Positions 39,619-51,358 are shown, counted from the first letter of the stretch. The stretch is DNA of 64,000 nucleotides from Bemisia tabaci (GCF_918797505.1 NC_092795.1:8279434-8343433), one strand, 5' to 3'. Numbers and translations are program-made. Notes: generated from the sequence alone by a model not told the origin.

Positions 39619-39849
39619 CACAGTGGATCGAGTCAATAGGAGAGGTCGGACAAAATTCGGAAACTTTTAACGCTTATAACTCCGTCTATACAAAACTTTG
39701 ACGTTTTAAAAGTGGTTCCAATGGTTTTCGTGAAATTTTCTGCTAGAAGCTCCCCTTGAAATTGATAATGTGATGAAATAAATATTAAAATTTGCAGTTT
39801 TAGTAAAAAAATACATGTTCGGACCTCTCTAATTGACTCGATCCACTGC
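39619..39849. repeat. Element with about 30 bp inverted ends
   Basis: CAGTGGATCGAGTCAAT, then AGAGGTC, is mirrored by GACCTCTCTAATTGACTCG, then ATCCACTG. The interior of about 170 bp is not palindromic. A short upstream ORF piece (MPNCYQIPGCVTDKG) is cut by it; whether that was once a gene is unknown. Confidence 0.65.
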
Positions 39850-40256
39850 GTCCCGGTGGCACACCCCTCCCGGCACTCCAGGCTTTGCTTTGTGAATGGA
39901 GGAGCCCCGCGCGTATGGCTCGTACGCACACGTCGAGTCGCCGTCATGAATGGCGGGAGGAAATCTATGAATGAACAAACTACGATTACGGGAGTAATCA
40001 GCTCTCGAGTGCGAGTGCCATGCCGCGGCAATAATTGTAATCGAACTGGGTAGGTCGTAGGAACTCACTTAATGGGCGACTCGGTCTTGCGTTGCGATCC
40101 ATGACTTCTCCGGTCGTATCATCGCCGCGCACGCATTTGTCGGATCGTTTGAAGTCGCCGGAACGAGCGCGCGGCGACGTTAGCGCTCTCTGGACGGGCG
40201 AGCTGAGACTCTCTCGACGATCGTATTCTGCCCAGAGTTGCTTAAAGGAATTTCAT

Positions 40257-40378
40257 TGAATGAAATTTCATGAACTTTCTTTTTCCCCCATGAAATTTCA
40301 TGTAGTTCTTTTTCCCCCATGAAATTTCTTGAAATTTCCTCATGAAATTTCTTCTTATAATCTTTCACGAAATTTCTT
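40257..40378. repeat. Degenerate GAAATTTC-rich short repeats
   Basis: The motif ATGAAATTTC occurs about six times, often with CTTTTTCCCCC between copies. It is simple-sequence-like and non-coding. Confidence 0.7.
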
Positions 40379-40393
40379 AACTCTGATTCTGCC

Positions 40394-40622
40394 GCACTGG
40401 AAAAAGAAACACATTGGATCTAGAGTCCAGACTCTTAAAAACATCGACAAGAAAAAGGACTCTTGATTCAATCAGATTTAAGCTTAAATCAAAAGGAAAT
40501 CCGCTCAAATTAAGAGGCTTGGTTCTTGATTTAAGCCTAAATCTGATTGAATCGAGAGTCCTTTTTCTTGTCGATGTTTTTAAGAGTCTGGACTCTAGAT
40601 CCAGTGTGTTTTTTACCAGTGC
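40394..40622. repeat. 229 bp foldback MITE abutting a family D element
   Basis: The ends are GCACTGGAAAAAGAAACACA and TGTGTTTTTTACCAGTGC. The inner arms pair perfectly for long stretches (TAGAGTCCAGACTCTTAAAA; GACAAGAAAAAGGACTCT). The loop is near AAGAGGCTTGG. Confidence 0.82.
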
Positions 40623-40870
40623 GTGGTAAGGAAGAACGCCGTATGAACCTTCAGATGTCGCCAAGTTTTCTCGGATAAAAACCGAAATTACTGGGAAAAT
40701 CGTGAATATTTTTTTCCAAAATTTTCAGACAATTTTGTACGTAATTTTATCTAAAATATCTGAAAAGTTCAAAGAAAAATGTGCATGAGTGTCGTGAAAA
40801 ATACATGCTTTATCAAGGGAAATTTGGCAACGCCTGGAGGTTCATACGGCATTTTTCCTTGGCACGACAG
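40621..40870. mobile_element. MITE family D, copy 1
   Basis: The ends are GTAAGGAAGAACGCCGTATG and CATACGGCATTTTTCCTTGG, then CACGACAG, with inner pairing CGCCAAG/TTGGCAACG. The same architecture recurs at 45180, 49024, 50705 and 53930. Confidence 0.85.
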
Positions 40871-41567
40871 TATTCTGAACGAGTGCGGTTACAAGGCAGA
40901 GTGATAATTGGACCGAGTTCATCATAAAGGAATTAACGCAACCCACATTTTCGAAAAAATCGAGTTAAGAATGTTTTCGAGTTTCAATAGTCGTATTCAT
41001 TCCTCTGCCGAAAACTCAAGGAAGAGAAAAAAAATATAGCCTGTGTTAAGACTTAAGAGGGGTTAAAGTTTATTTTACACATCGAGCCTTATGGAGAAAT
41101 ACAATCTCAATCCTTTTCTCAGTTTCAACTTCATGTGGGTTGGTTCTCTTCTTGTTCAACTCGGTCCATAATTGAACGGATTACTTGAGCAGGGCATAAT
41201 TGCCAAATTTGCAGAAATTGAGTATTCGACGGAATACTATTTTTCGAGGGCGGACGCATTTTACGACCGAGTCATTCTATCAAAATTGAAAAGTTTGCCC
41301 GTAAAAGGGGGTTTCTGCAAAATATTTGTTCGGATTGTAAGCCAAACTTATTTTGGAAGCTTTGAGAAATAGCTTTGGACATTTTGGACTTTAATTCCTC
41401 GTAGAAGCATCGGATCAGCATAAAAACATGATGGCGTGTTTCCAAAAATGCGCTGATGCTTTATGATTGATATACAAAACAAAGACCAATTTTACAATAC
41501 GCCCCTTTACAGGCAAACTCCCTGTCGTCTTTAAACGTCTTATTCAGTCCTTAGATGTCCAGCGGCT

Positions 41568-41825
41568 GATTATTGAAATTGCTAGACAAAGCATTAGACA
41601 AATAAGACAAAAAAGATTTGGAGGGATCTATTGGTAGAAGCGGTGGTTGCAATGACAAATGAGCTGTAGTAATAGACTAACGAACGGCAACCACCAAGAC
41701 CGACAGTTAGTCCACATTTCTTCCTTATCTATAGGAACCAACCATGTCAACCATAGATCGCTCTATACTCCCATGTCGTCTTTGTCTATCGCTTTGTCTA
41801 TCAGTTTCAATAATCGGCCCGCAGG
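41568..41825. repeat. Foldback MITE family I, copy 2
   Basis: The left end CGGCTGATTATTGAAATTGC, then TAGACAAAGC, is mirrored by GCTTTGTCTATC, then AGTTTCAATAATCGGCCCG. It is the second copy of the element at 3425-3696. Confidence 0.7.
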
Positions 41826-44116
41826 CCGGGTAAAATTGACCTGGGGCTTGCTAAAAACACGTGCCACGCGGGTTGTGTGGGGCTGGTACATACGAGCTTC
41901 AGTCATAGGTCTACAAATACATTCTAAAAAAGAATCAGACATCAAATTGAAAAAAAAGAAGAAAGAATCGAGCGTCATCACAGCCGAAAATAGGAGAGAA
42001 GTATGCGGGACTCGTTTTTTAAACTTTTCGCCTAAATCTGAGCGGCACCTTGTTGATAGAATAGACTGCATAGAGCGAAGCATTGCGAGTTCACGCCTCG
42101 TGCCATCGCGCCTTCAATTTTGCAAATGCAACATGGACATCCATCAAACACGAATAGTTGTATCTCTGCGCCGTCATCTACGAGCATGTTTCCCTTCTTC
42201 GATCATGCTCATGTGGCCGTATGTTTTTATTTAACAGATGGTATGTAGGACATTGCGTAATTTTAATGCTACATCGTCAGGTAATCAAAATAAAAGATGA
42301 GGCAAGATGGTGATGAGGGTCTCTTGAAATGAAATGCCTTGTGGCGATTGCAAGGGATTAACACTATATAAGAAACAGAGACTTTTGAGGAATCACATGC
42401 AAATAAGGGCCTCCCAAAAGGCGATCAGGATACAGAGATATCAGAGGAGACGAAATGAAATGTAGGTTTATCAGCCCACTAATAATTTGCGGTAGGAAAG
42501 GTCATTTTTTTGTTTTTTTGTTAAGTTTATTGTAATCATCAAACTTGAAATAGATACAATTTCCTCTAATGTAAGAATGGATTTGAGAGGGATCATAAAA
42601 AAAGGTTTAGGCACTTGATTTACTACGATACCTGCACTCCCGACCCATGTTTCCTACTTCGTTCAACCTTGCTATCTCGGCACCGGCTTCAGGTAAATTG
42701 TAAGTATCAAAGGCGCCTTCAAAAACTGCGAACGCAACTTATCGTGCTTGTGCGCTTGGGTGAAATATCCAGGCGTGCAGAGAGACATTCTGCGAGCAGT
42801 CTCCAGCGTCTAGCCTCCGTATGTGAGGTTTGAAGTGCGTAAAAAAGCTATCCAATGTCATTGATGTCTTGAGACTTGTAAGCTCATCTTTTGAATTCGT
42901 GGATGGAAATGAGAGTGGTATCGTACACGTTTTCACAGAATCTTTACAAACGCAACGTTTGAAGCATTACTTTTCCAATATGATTGCAACACCTACAAAT
43001 AAGTACAAGTGCACATTAAAACACTTTAGATGCCACAGTAAATTCCGATTGTTAACAAAAAATGAAATGATTGAAGAAGTAGGATGCACCACCGACATGT
43101 AACCTTTTTTTGCTATATAAAAGGCTACAGTCGAAAAATGCGTATTTTCATTGCAACATTTTAGGATCTCCTATTTGTTTTATTTGTTGACAGAAAACTA
43201 ACTCCTTTAACTTTTTTGCGACTATTTTTGAGTGAGCGAGAGCAGTCTGGTGAGAATTTTGAAAAAAAACGTCGGTTGATAATCCGTGAAAAAATGAAAC
43301 AAGAACTTTGATTTGCAACATAAAAATCGAAAATTCCCTATTTTTGACTCGAGTTTTTCCTTAACGATTAAAACAAACTTTTAATTTTGCTGTGTCATAG
43401 TTTGCAGTCATGTGCGACATATTATCACAGGAGTTGATTTAAAGAGTTGTCTTGGGCCACCGGACCCTTCGTCAAAATTTCACGGAGACAAAAGCGACAA
43501 AGCCCTTGAAGTGGAAACTAGAAATTGGGCAACTTTAGATTTTCTCTTTTCGATGCTAAACAATCTATAATACTCTCCAGAAAACTAGAGGAAAATTTCG
43601 AGTCATATCGATTATTAAGGTGTTCGTTGCGAATACCCTGACTGTCGATCCTTTTTTATAGATTTAAATGACGGATCAATCGATACATCGCAAAGCACTC
43701 TAAGTATGAGCAACGCCGGCAAATATTATCAATGATTTTCTTAAATTCGCGATCTATCACTCTTTAATTTTGAAATGCACTCAAAACGTGAAGTTCTGGG
43801 TTTTTTTGCGCTGACTGATGCAGGATTAACACTCTGAGCTACGGTATAGTTATCTAATTCAAATTTCTCTCCTGCTGAAATAAGACTCTTATGCTGGACT
43901 CCATCACATAAAGATTCTAGTTTGGAGATATACTCAGCGAGTGATTGCAAGGTCGCATTCAATTGGAAAATGGAAATTTGAAACCTGGCAAACGCAATCA
44001 GGTGTTTCTAAAATTGTGCACAGTGTTTAGATTTTAAACTTTGTTTATGTTGAAAAGTTTTTCGAGAATTTTATTGGTCATAATATATTCATTAAAGAGC
44101 TCACATGTTTTTCAAC
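41826..44116. other. Gene-free intergenic stretch
   Basis: It contains several ORFs of 65-90 codons, including two end to end on the plus strand at 42615-43102 and one minus-strand ORF at 43741-43962. None has a recognisable domain and none is supported by splice signals I trust. One segment at about 42145-42165 (AATAGTTGTATC, then TGCGCCGT) resembles the G tandem repeat. Confidence 0.5.
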
Positions 44117-44477
44117 GCGTATCATACGGTTGTTTTCAATTCGCCTTCAGCTGCGTCCGCAGCAATTGTTGTTACGAATATGTTGTGCGTGCTGATATCT
44201 GCTCATTACATACTTGACTCTCTGAAGGCGTTTAATGTGCTAAAGTAGAGCACCCTGTTGGAGAACAGCAGAAGTGAGATTGAATGAACGCTCTATCCTT
44301 AATTCCTTACTTCGTTCGTTCTCCGACAGATTGCGCTCCTTGGGCACATAAAACGCCTTCAGAGAGTCGAGTATGTAATGGGCTGAAATCAGCACGCACA
44401 ACATATTCGTAACAACAATTGCTGTAGACGCAGCAGAAGGAGAATTGCTCAGTTACGAAAAAAAGAGTATGATACGT
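44117..44477. repeat. 360 bp foldback MITE
   Basis: CGTATCATAC at the left pairs with GTATGATACG at the right. The arms continue with TTGTTGTTACGAATATGTTG and its complement, and GACTCTCTGAAGGCGTTT and its complement. The loop is about 110 bp. Confidence 0.8.
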
Positions 44478-44980
44478 AGTCTGCATGTATGTTGTATTTG
44501 ATCGACATATATCGAACAAAAAGTAAAAACGTGGACCAATCAACACCGATTCAATGGACAAATAAATAAAAAAGCGGATCAAAATCAGTAAAAAACTTGC
44601 ACTTATTATGAAAATTTCTGATTTATATACCTCGAAATTAGGATCAGCCGATATTTTGATATTTAGCGATTTTTAGACTACAAGTACTATGATCACTCAC
44701 CCCCTACAAACCGTTTTTGGGTACATTTTTGTCGCAATTTTTTTTTGCTTCAAGACCACTGTGCTGTCGGACCACCGAATTATTATTAAATTAGAAAAAC
44801 AGTTGCGCGATCATAGGGGCCACGCTAAAATCCACGTGACGCTAAAAATCGAATTTTTGACCAGATCCAGCACATCCATAGCGCAGGCTCAGCGACCCCC
44901 CCTCCCCCAGAAGGGTTACGCATTTTATGAACGCACGGACCTGATGGCGCTTACCAGATTTTGAATTTCCACTCATCAAC

Positions 44981-45104
44981 TGGACGTATTTCTGCCAAAC
45001 GGAATTATGTGCATTAAGACATGAGTCCCGAGACCGATAAGAATTCATGCATAACAGGGCTCACGTCATAATGTCCACAGTTCCGTTTGGTAGAAATATG
45101 TCCA
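44981..45104. mobile_element. MITE family E, copy 1
   Basis: Palindromic element with ends TGGACGTATTTCTGCCAAAC and GTTTGGTAGAAATATGTCCA. The inner parts, GACATGAG and CTCACGTC, also pair. It is about 124 bp. Confidence 0.85.
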
Positions 45105-45179
45105 ACTATTGGCACTCCAGAATTTGAAACGATGCTGCCAATTTGTTCAAATTTCAATTTCTGCACGGCGAACAGTATT

Positions 45180-45434
45180 CTGTCGTGCTAGGGTAAAACG
45201 CCGCCAGAACATTCAAAAGTTGCTAAATTTCCCACGCTAAAATGTTTATTTCCAAGGAAATTCATGCGTTTTTTCCCTAAAATTCTCAGAAGCTTTGGGT
45301 GAAATCGCGAACAAAATTATCCGGAAAAATTGAAAGAAAAATATTCATAAATTTACCGGGATAGTCGTGTTTTATCAAAAGGAAATTTGGCAACGCCTGA
45401 AGGTGCATACGGCGCTTTTCCTTAGGACGGCAGT
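45180..45434. mobile_element. MITE family D, copy 2
   Basis: The ends are GTCGTGCTAGGGTAAAACGC and GCGCTTTTCCTTAGGACGGC, with the inner motif GGAAATTTGGCAACGCCTGA shared with copy 1. The left end is more diverged. Confidence 0.78.
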
Positions 45435-45452
45435 CTTGGTCGCAGGGTCTAA

Positions 45453-45577
45453 GTGGATGTATTTCTGCCAAACGGAACTATGTGCCTGAAGACATGAGCC
45501 CTGAGACCCATAAGAATATATGCATAACAGGGCTCACATCATCATGCGCATAGTTCCGTTTGGCAGAAATACGTCCA
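45453..45577. mobile_element. MITE family E, copy 2
   Basis: The ends are TGGATGTATTTCTGCCAAAC and GTTTGGCAGAAATACGTCCA. It is about 125 bp and lies only 18 bp to the right of a family D element. Confidence 0.85.
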
Positions 45578-45874
45578 AATGTCGCAGAAATAAAATAAAA
45601 AGAGGATGAGCGCGAAATATCACGCTATAATTCGGTTCGACCCGCGAAAAACTCGTGAATCATAGAACTTTTATGACGCAGGTTTTTCACCGCAATTGCA
45701 CCGATTCGAGCGGCGCAATAAGGAAGAAAAAGGAGGGAGAATCCTGCGACTTCCTTGTTCTAATTTGATTCGAGCGTGGCACTTATTTTTCTTGATTAGG
45801 TCGACTTCGCTTGCATCCATCTGAGGCGCTGACGCGGTGCCGCTAATGGAGCGTGGGCATTAGCAGGGATGAAC

Positions 45875-46023
45875 GGATATTATGACGGATCGTCGCGCCA
45901 CGCTCAGCCTTCCTCACGCCTGGCTGCTTCGGAGTTTTCATGAACGAGCTTGACTCACTCTTCAAAGTTCATTTGGACGTATTTCTGCCAAACGGAGCTA
46001 TGTGCATCATGACATGAGCCCTC
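45875..46023. repeat. Direct repeat, left copy, ending in half a family E element
   Basis: It starts GGATATTATGACGG and includes CACGCTCAGCCTTCCTCACG and GAACGAGCTTGACTCACTC, then the left half of an E element (45973-46023). It recurs at 46551-46690. The TTC microsatellite begins exactly where the E element is cut. Confidence 0.85.
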
Positions 46024-46176
46024 GTTTCCTCTTCTCCTTCTTTTCCTTCTTCTTCTTCTTCTTCTTCTTCTTCTTCTTCTGCTTCTTCTTCTTCTTCTGC
46101 TTCTTCTTCTTTTTCTGCTTCTTCTTCTTCTTCTTCTTCCACTTCTTTTTCTTCTTCTTCTTCTTCCACTTCTTCC

Positions 46177-46207
<31 letters not shown>

Positions 46208-46515
46208 TTTCTTCTCCTTCTCCTTCTCCTCCTCCTCTTTCTTCCGCTTCTTCTTCTCCTCCTCCTCCTTCTTCCGCTTCTTCTTCTGCTACTCTTCTGC
46301 TACTCTTCTGCTTCTTTTTCTTCATCTTTTTCTTCTTCTTCTCCATCCTCTGCTTCTTCCTCTGCTTCCTCTGCTGCTTCCTCTGCTTCTTCTGCTTCTT
46401 CTGCTGCTTCTTCTACTTCTGCTTCTTCTTCTGCTTCCTCTTCTGCTACTATTTTGCTTCCTTTTATTCTTCTTTTTCTTGTTCTGCTTCTACTTTTTCT
46501 TATGCTTCTTTTTCT
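46024..46515. repeat. TTC/CTTCTG microsatellite, about 490 bp
   Basis: It is nearly pure TTC with interspersed TGC, CTC and TTT triplets. It produces long Phe/Leu or Glu/Lys open frames on the two strands that are compositional artefacts. It ends in TTAGTGCATTTTCATCT, which also follows the second microsatellite. Confidence 0.95.
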
Positions 46516-46550
46516 TCAGATTTTTAGTGCATTTTCATCTTTTAAAAAGA

Positions 46551-46690
46551 GGATATTATGACGGAACGTCGCGCTACGCTCAGCCTTCCTCACGCCTGGC
46601 TGCTTCGGAGTTTTCATGAACGAGCTTGACTCACTCTTCAATTGGACATATTTCTGCCAAACAGAGCCATGTGCATAATGACATGAGCCC
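46551..46690. repeat. Direct repeat, right copy
   Basis: It repeats 45875-46023 at a distance of 676 bp (GGATATTATGACGG, then TACGCTCAGCCTTCCTCACG). Here the E element that follows is complete. Confidence 0.85.
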
Positions 46691-46766
46691 TGAGACACAT
46701 ATGAATGTATGCATAACAGGGCTCACGTCATAATGCACATAGTTCCGTTTGGCAGAAATACGTCCT
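46642..46766. mobile_element. MITE family E, copy 4 (complete)
   Basis: The ends are TGGACATATTTCTGCCAAAC and GTTTGGCAGAAATACGTCC. It is preceded by the duplicated flank described at 45875-46023. Confidence 0.85.
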
Positions 46767-46904
46767 ATTGGCGGTACCGATTCACGCACCAAACCGGTGT
46801 TGGCCCTCTGAACCACGTTAGCGATCTTTGTTCGCTAAAAGAACCGTCTGTTAAAATCGCGAAAAGATCGAGGATAATCGCTCAGTTGTTGATGATCCTA
46901 GCGA

Positions 46905-47495
46905 TTTTCACGCCTTCAAATGCGGCGTGAAACCTCACGCATTCCGGAGAGTTCAAATAGTTGTATCATCGCGCCTTAGAAATGCGACGCAAGATTGCAA
47001 TTGCAATAGCCTCCATGCACACTGGCCTTTTCGATTTCCGTTATTATTTTTGCAGTCATGAATGCGCTTAAGTGCGCTTCAGCTAGAATTGTATTTAGCA
47101 AACTGGTGGTTTTTCTAAGAGGATTAAAAATAGACGAGTGGTACGGAATATAACAAAAGAATATGAAGTATGCAAAACGATAATCCGGATATCGGAACTC
47201 GGCTGTTTTGAAAACGCCTTCAAATGCGGCGTGATACCTCACGCATTCCGGAGAGCTCAAATAGTTGTATCATTGCGCCGTAAGAATGTGACGGAAGATT
47301 TAAATGGAGATAGCCTCCATGCACGCTGGGCTTGTCGATTTCCTCTGAAATTTTTGCATTGGTGAATGCATAGATGAAGTGCGCTCCAGCTAGAATTGTA
47401 TTTAGCAAATGGGTGGTTTTTCAAATTGTGGTTCAAATAGTTGTATCGTTGCGTCGTATGAATGTGACGGAAGATTTAAATGGAAATAGCCTTCA
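46905..47495. repeat. Tandem repeat G (about 305 bp unit), locus 1
   Basis: The anchor ACGCCTTCAAATGCGGCGTG occurs at about 46910 and 47214; TCAAATAGTTGTATC occurs at about 46953, 47257 and 47433. This gives one full spacing of about 305 bp and a third, internally deleted unit. It is followed directly by repeat L. Confidence 0.88.
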
Positions 47496-48206
47496 TGCAG
47501 GCTCGCCTCATCCCATCTCGGGCCCTGGGATTAGTTTTAAGGTCCGGGCCCCAAGCACGGAGGGGGGGGGGGTCCGAGGGGCACCCCCCGAGAAATTTTA
47601 GAACTTATACGACTAATCGGACGCATTTTAAAGCTTCCAGAAAGAATTTTTCTATCAATTTCTGGGGAATAATTATGTTTTTTTTTCTACTTTCAGCACA
47701 AAATACTTGCGAATTGTTGCATTCAAAACATCTGGAAAATTTTTATTTTTTTTGGGGGGGGGGCATATGATACTATTTTCAGTTCTAAGAGGGCCAGGCC
47801 CCCCTGGACTCCCCCTTCGTTTGTCTATGGCAAGGGAGTTGAGCCATGAGCCATTGAAGTCGAGGATGCCCAGACTTGAGACTCTTAGCATCTGACGACG
47901 GAAGAAAATGATACGCAGTTACTGAAAATATCCCTCTGTACTGAAAATCATGAAAATAGATAGAAATTTTCCAAGAAGTATACTCCTATGAAAATTTAAG
48001 AAGAATTCTACAGTGCCCCAGCGAGTTTCTGAAAATCTTTTCACCTTTGCGAAATTTTTAGGGTAAATTTTTCACTTTTTCTTACGAAACAAGGGTTGCA
48101 CGTGAATTCGTAGTGGTTTTTCACGGGTAACACGGGCCCCCTCCGGGGCCCGGGCCCCGGTACCAGGGACCCAGTACCCCCCCCCCCCCCATTTGGCGGG
48201 CCTGAC
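47496..48206. repeat. Repeat L, uninterrupted copy
   Basis: It follows the G tandem. It holds GC-rich blocks (GGTCCGGGCCCCAAGCACGG and poly-G runs) and CAAGGGAGTTGAGCCATGAG, then CATCTGACGACGGAAGAAAA and AAAATATCCCTCT, ending near GGCGGGCCTG. The other copy (58650 to 61964) is split by an insertion. Its ORFs are repeat-derived. Confidence 0.85.
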
Positions 48207-49023
48207 GGTATGTGAGATTCGTTATGTGTAGGTATTCGGGTTGGACTTTGAAACGTCGTCCGGGACAAACGAAAAAACGAGGGAAATTGAAAAGGAGATT
48301 TTGAAGAAGCATGATAGGGAATACGTAATTTGCATGTGAATGTCTGAATTTCAGACCTTTTTGACGTGTTCGTCGCGATTTTTGTGTGATTTTAACTTTC
48401 ATGCAAAAGATCCATTGAATGACTTAAATTGAAAACGACTCAATTCTGAGTGTGATGGAAAAAACGAAATAACTGATTAGAGATAATAGTTTTCAACGAT
48501 GTGAAAATGTTTTTCATACACTCTGAGGCAGTTGTTAGCGAAGCAGTGTCTCCAATTCCACAGTAAAACGGGCTCTTCCTATCATAATCTGTCATCAGAG
48601 ACGCTTACATCTCTAACAAGGAGAGTCAGAAACAGAAATAGAACAGTGTGGATCCATGCCTATGGCATGAATAAACTTATACGAAACGGATGCTATAGGT
48701 AAGTGCAAATAAATTATATCAAACGGTCCTTATTAGAAGCACGCAAATCATATGCGTATAGTTTTTTTTTTTTTTTCAAAAAAAGTATGTTATTTGCACA
48801 CAGTTCCTTTTAGTATTGATACGTCGACGTAGATAAATGCTGTTTCGATATTTTCCTCTTGCTGCCTCGTGTCTTGATTATTTATCCGGCGAGAATGAAG
48901 CGAGGCTGCAAAAGTTTAAAGGTCGTCAGTCGGAAAATCAGGATGACGGAAAACAACCTTTACTAGTCATCATGAGCAAGAACGTTTGAATAATCGAGTC
49001 AATGATGTACATCGTTGCTTATA
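48207..49023. other. Gene-free stretch
   Basis: No protein-like frame and no clear repeat, apart from a T-run at about 48761-48777. Confidence 0.5.
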
Positions 49024-49277
49024 CTGCCGCGCTAAGGAAGAACGCCGTATGAGCCCTCAGACGTTGCCAAGTTTCCTCCGATAAAAACCAAGTTTACTGG
49101 AAAAATTGTGAATATTATTTTCCAAAACTTTCAGACCATTTCGCACGCAATTTAATCTATAATATCTGAAAATTTCAAGGAAAAATATGCATGAATGTTG
49201 TCAAAAATACATGCTTTATCAAGGGAAATTTGGCAACTCTCGAATGTACATACGGAGCCTTTCCTTAGCACAGCAGT
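49024..49277. mobile_element. MITE family D, copy 3
   Basis: The ends are CTGCCGCGCTAAGGAAGAAC and GAGCCTTTCCTTAGCACAGC. The body is closely similar to copy 1 (AAAAATACATGCTTTATCAA in both). Confidence 0.87.
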
Positions 49278-49456
49278 ACAGGGGCACTGTGATTAAGTGA
49301 ATATAGGATTTTGCATGACGTCTTGCTGTTGAAAGTTGCGAGTACATTGATGGTTGAATCCTGGCAACTCTCAACTCAAGTCTAGCGTTTAAAAATCTAC
49401 ATGCAGATCCCAATCATAAGATTCGACGTTGAAACTGCAAACATGCGTATCCATTA

Positions 49457-49608
49457 GCGGATCCAGCAATTTGGCAACACTGTTTTTCTCCATTCAAACC
49501 TCTGGAAATGTATCGATTCTTTGAGGGGCCAGGTGCCCCGACAAGAATCGATTATTTAACATAGGTTTAAATGGAGGGAATCCGTTGCTGCCAAATTGCT
49601 GGATCCGC
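49457..49608. repeat. Foldback MITE family J, copy 1
   Basis: GCGGATCCAGCAATTTGGCA at the left pairs with TGCCAAATTGCTGGATCCGC at the right. The centre has ATCGATTCTTTGAGGGGCCA and an inverse counterpart. A second copy is at 63643-63795. Confidence 0.82.
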
Positions 49609-49835
49609 CCCTGTGCGTATCTCGGTAACGGCGTTTAAATGGAAACCCACTGGAAAGAGTGAAAGAGGTAACTTTACAGCGATTTTTCTCTTTGATCCGA
49701 AGCTTAGTCATCCAAATCAGGATACGAAAACGCAGAAAAATAGGAGGAAAAAGGAGAAGAAAAGAAAGAAGAAAAAAAATATTAGGAGGAAAAAAAGAGA
49801 TGAAAGGAGGAGGTGAAGGAGAAAAAGAAATTATT

Positions 49836-50123
49836 CTTCTCTCTTTCTTCTTCCTCCGACCCTTCATTTCCTCTTCTATTTTTCCTTCCTCTTTTCCTTC
49901 TTCTCCTGCTTCTTTACCTTCTGCTTCTTTTGCTTCTTCTGCTTCTTCCTCTGCTTCTTCTGTTTCTCCTTCTGCTGCTGCCTCCTCTTCTTCTTCTTGT
50001 TCTTTTGCTTCTTGTCCTTTTTCTTCTTGGTCTGCTTCTTCTTCTTCTTGTTCTTCTTCTTGTCGTTCTTCTTCTTCTCCTTCTTTTTCTTCTCCTTCTT
50101 TTTCTTCTACTGCTTCTTTTTCT
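49836..50123. repeat. TTC-rich microsatellite, second locus
   Basis: It is a TTC, TGC and CTC triplet array of about 290 bp, preceded by a purine-rich stretch (49735-49832) and ending in ATTAGTGCATTTTCATCT as at the first locus. Open frames over it are compositional. Confidence 0.93.
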
Positions 50124-50704
50124 CCAGATATTAGTGCATTTTCATCTAACATGTGTTAAGAGTCCTAAGACCCAAGCCTATCAGACAAGGGATAAGTGAG
50201 CTATTTTCGATAAAATTGCAATGCAATTGCTATTTATAGCTGAAAAGTGGGCAGGGTGCGGTGATGAGTGGGGGGCTTGATTGTGGATTATAGAGCCAAC
50301 GTGTGAAGAAAGAACATCACTCTAAATGTATTTTTCAAAAGGGACCCTAGGCAAACTGGAACTCGAAAGGCTTCTTTTTTTGGAGTTGGATCTTTGGAAT
50401 AAATACTGACCTCAGTCAACAGATAAATTTCTAATTCTCCTCTCTATAATCTGCAGTGTCTGACTTATTGAATCACAAATTTGAAAAAAGAAGTCGTTTA
50501 TAGGAGCTGCATTGTAAATATCTAGTTAGAATACTACAAAATGCGAGCGTTATAGAACTGCTCTCTGAGAATACATATGAAAGGAATCCGATATAAGTAG
50601 GACATTATGGTTCTGTACTGTTCAAAGAGGCGTTTCTTGAGGGAAAAGAAGCCTGGTCAAGAGTCAACGGTATGTTTATTCATCAACTTATCGTTCTGGC
50701 GATA

Positions 50705-50957
50705 CTGCCGTGCCTCAGAAAAACGCCGTATGAACATTTGGACGTAGCCGAATTTCCTCTTATAAAATATGTATTTTTGAGGGGAGTTGTGAGTATTTTT
50801 TCTCGACATTTTCAGATACTTCAGATTGAATTGCGGATTAAATTTTCTGAAAATCTAGAAAAAATTATTCATAAGATTACCCGAATATTCTTATTTTGTC
50901 AAATAAGATTTGGCGGCGTCTGGAGGTTAATAGGACTTTCTCCCTTAGCACGACAGG
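50705..50957. mobile_element. MITE family D, copy 4 (diverged)
   Basis: The ends are CTGCCGTGCCTCAGAAAAAC and CTTTCTCCCTTAGCACGACA, with inner GCCGAATTTCCTC and GATTTGGCGGCGTC. It is the least conserved copy. Confidence 0.75.
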
Positions 50958-51181
50958 ATAGACTTCTATCTAAGAGCCTTGATCTCTTCAGGATAAGAGG
51001 GCTCAAGTTAATATGAAAAAATTCTCACTGCAATGCAAAAATGTCATAAAATTTAAAATTAAAAATTATACGGTGAGTAAAGATCTGAAAAGAACAATTT
51101 AGCTGTATAGTTCAATTTCATGTTTGGTTCAGTACTCAATCTCTCTATGGTTTGATTTTACGCTAGAAGTATGGAATTGAA

Positions 51182-51358
51182 CGTCTCCTCAGGGAGGAGA
51201 CGTAGGGGACGTCCGGAAAAATCGTGGATAGGTGATATTCAAGATGAAAGTACAAGATGCCATTAATCAGATGACCTCTGGATAGATAAAAGAATGGCGA
51301 TTAGGTGTCGCAGAGCGCCCGGGCGCGCTGTAAAAGCGACTTGAATGTATGTATTTGT
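51182..51358 (+). mobile_element. 5'-truncated non-LTR retrotransposon tail with 14 bp target duplications
   Basis: The insert is 177 bp and flanked by exact AGTATGGAATTGAA at 51168-51181 and 51359-51372. The frame reads RRRGRPEKSWIGDIQDE, then DDLWIDKRMAIRCRRAPGRA after an in-frame stop. This resembles the C-terminal RxGRPxxxWxDDI tail of endonuclease-bearing non-LTR reverse transcriptases, and it ends in the low-complexity GAATGTATGTATTTGT. A severe 5' truncation is typical of target-primed insertion. Confidence 0.85.

Noticed and set aside
39540..39620. Possible THAP-type N terminus (MPNCYQIPGC)
   Set aside because: Only two cysteines at suitable spacing, no downstream zinc ligands or AVPTIF-like motif, and an element interrupts the frame at 39619.
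43741..43962. 73 aa minus-strand ORF with some helical character
   Set aside because: No recognisable family, no splice or repeat context, and a length expected by chance in 64 kb.
45969..46619. Long Glu/Lys-rich (minus) and Phe/Leu-rich (plus) open frames
   Set aside because: They are produced by the TTC triplet array, show no domain and exist on both strands only because triplet repeats lack stops.
49556..50199. Glu-rich and Ser-rich ORFs of 128-198 aa
   Set aside because: They overlap the second TTC microsatellite; composition, not coding, keeps them open.
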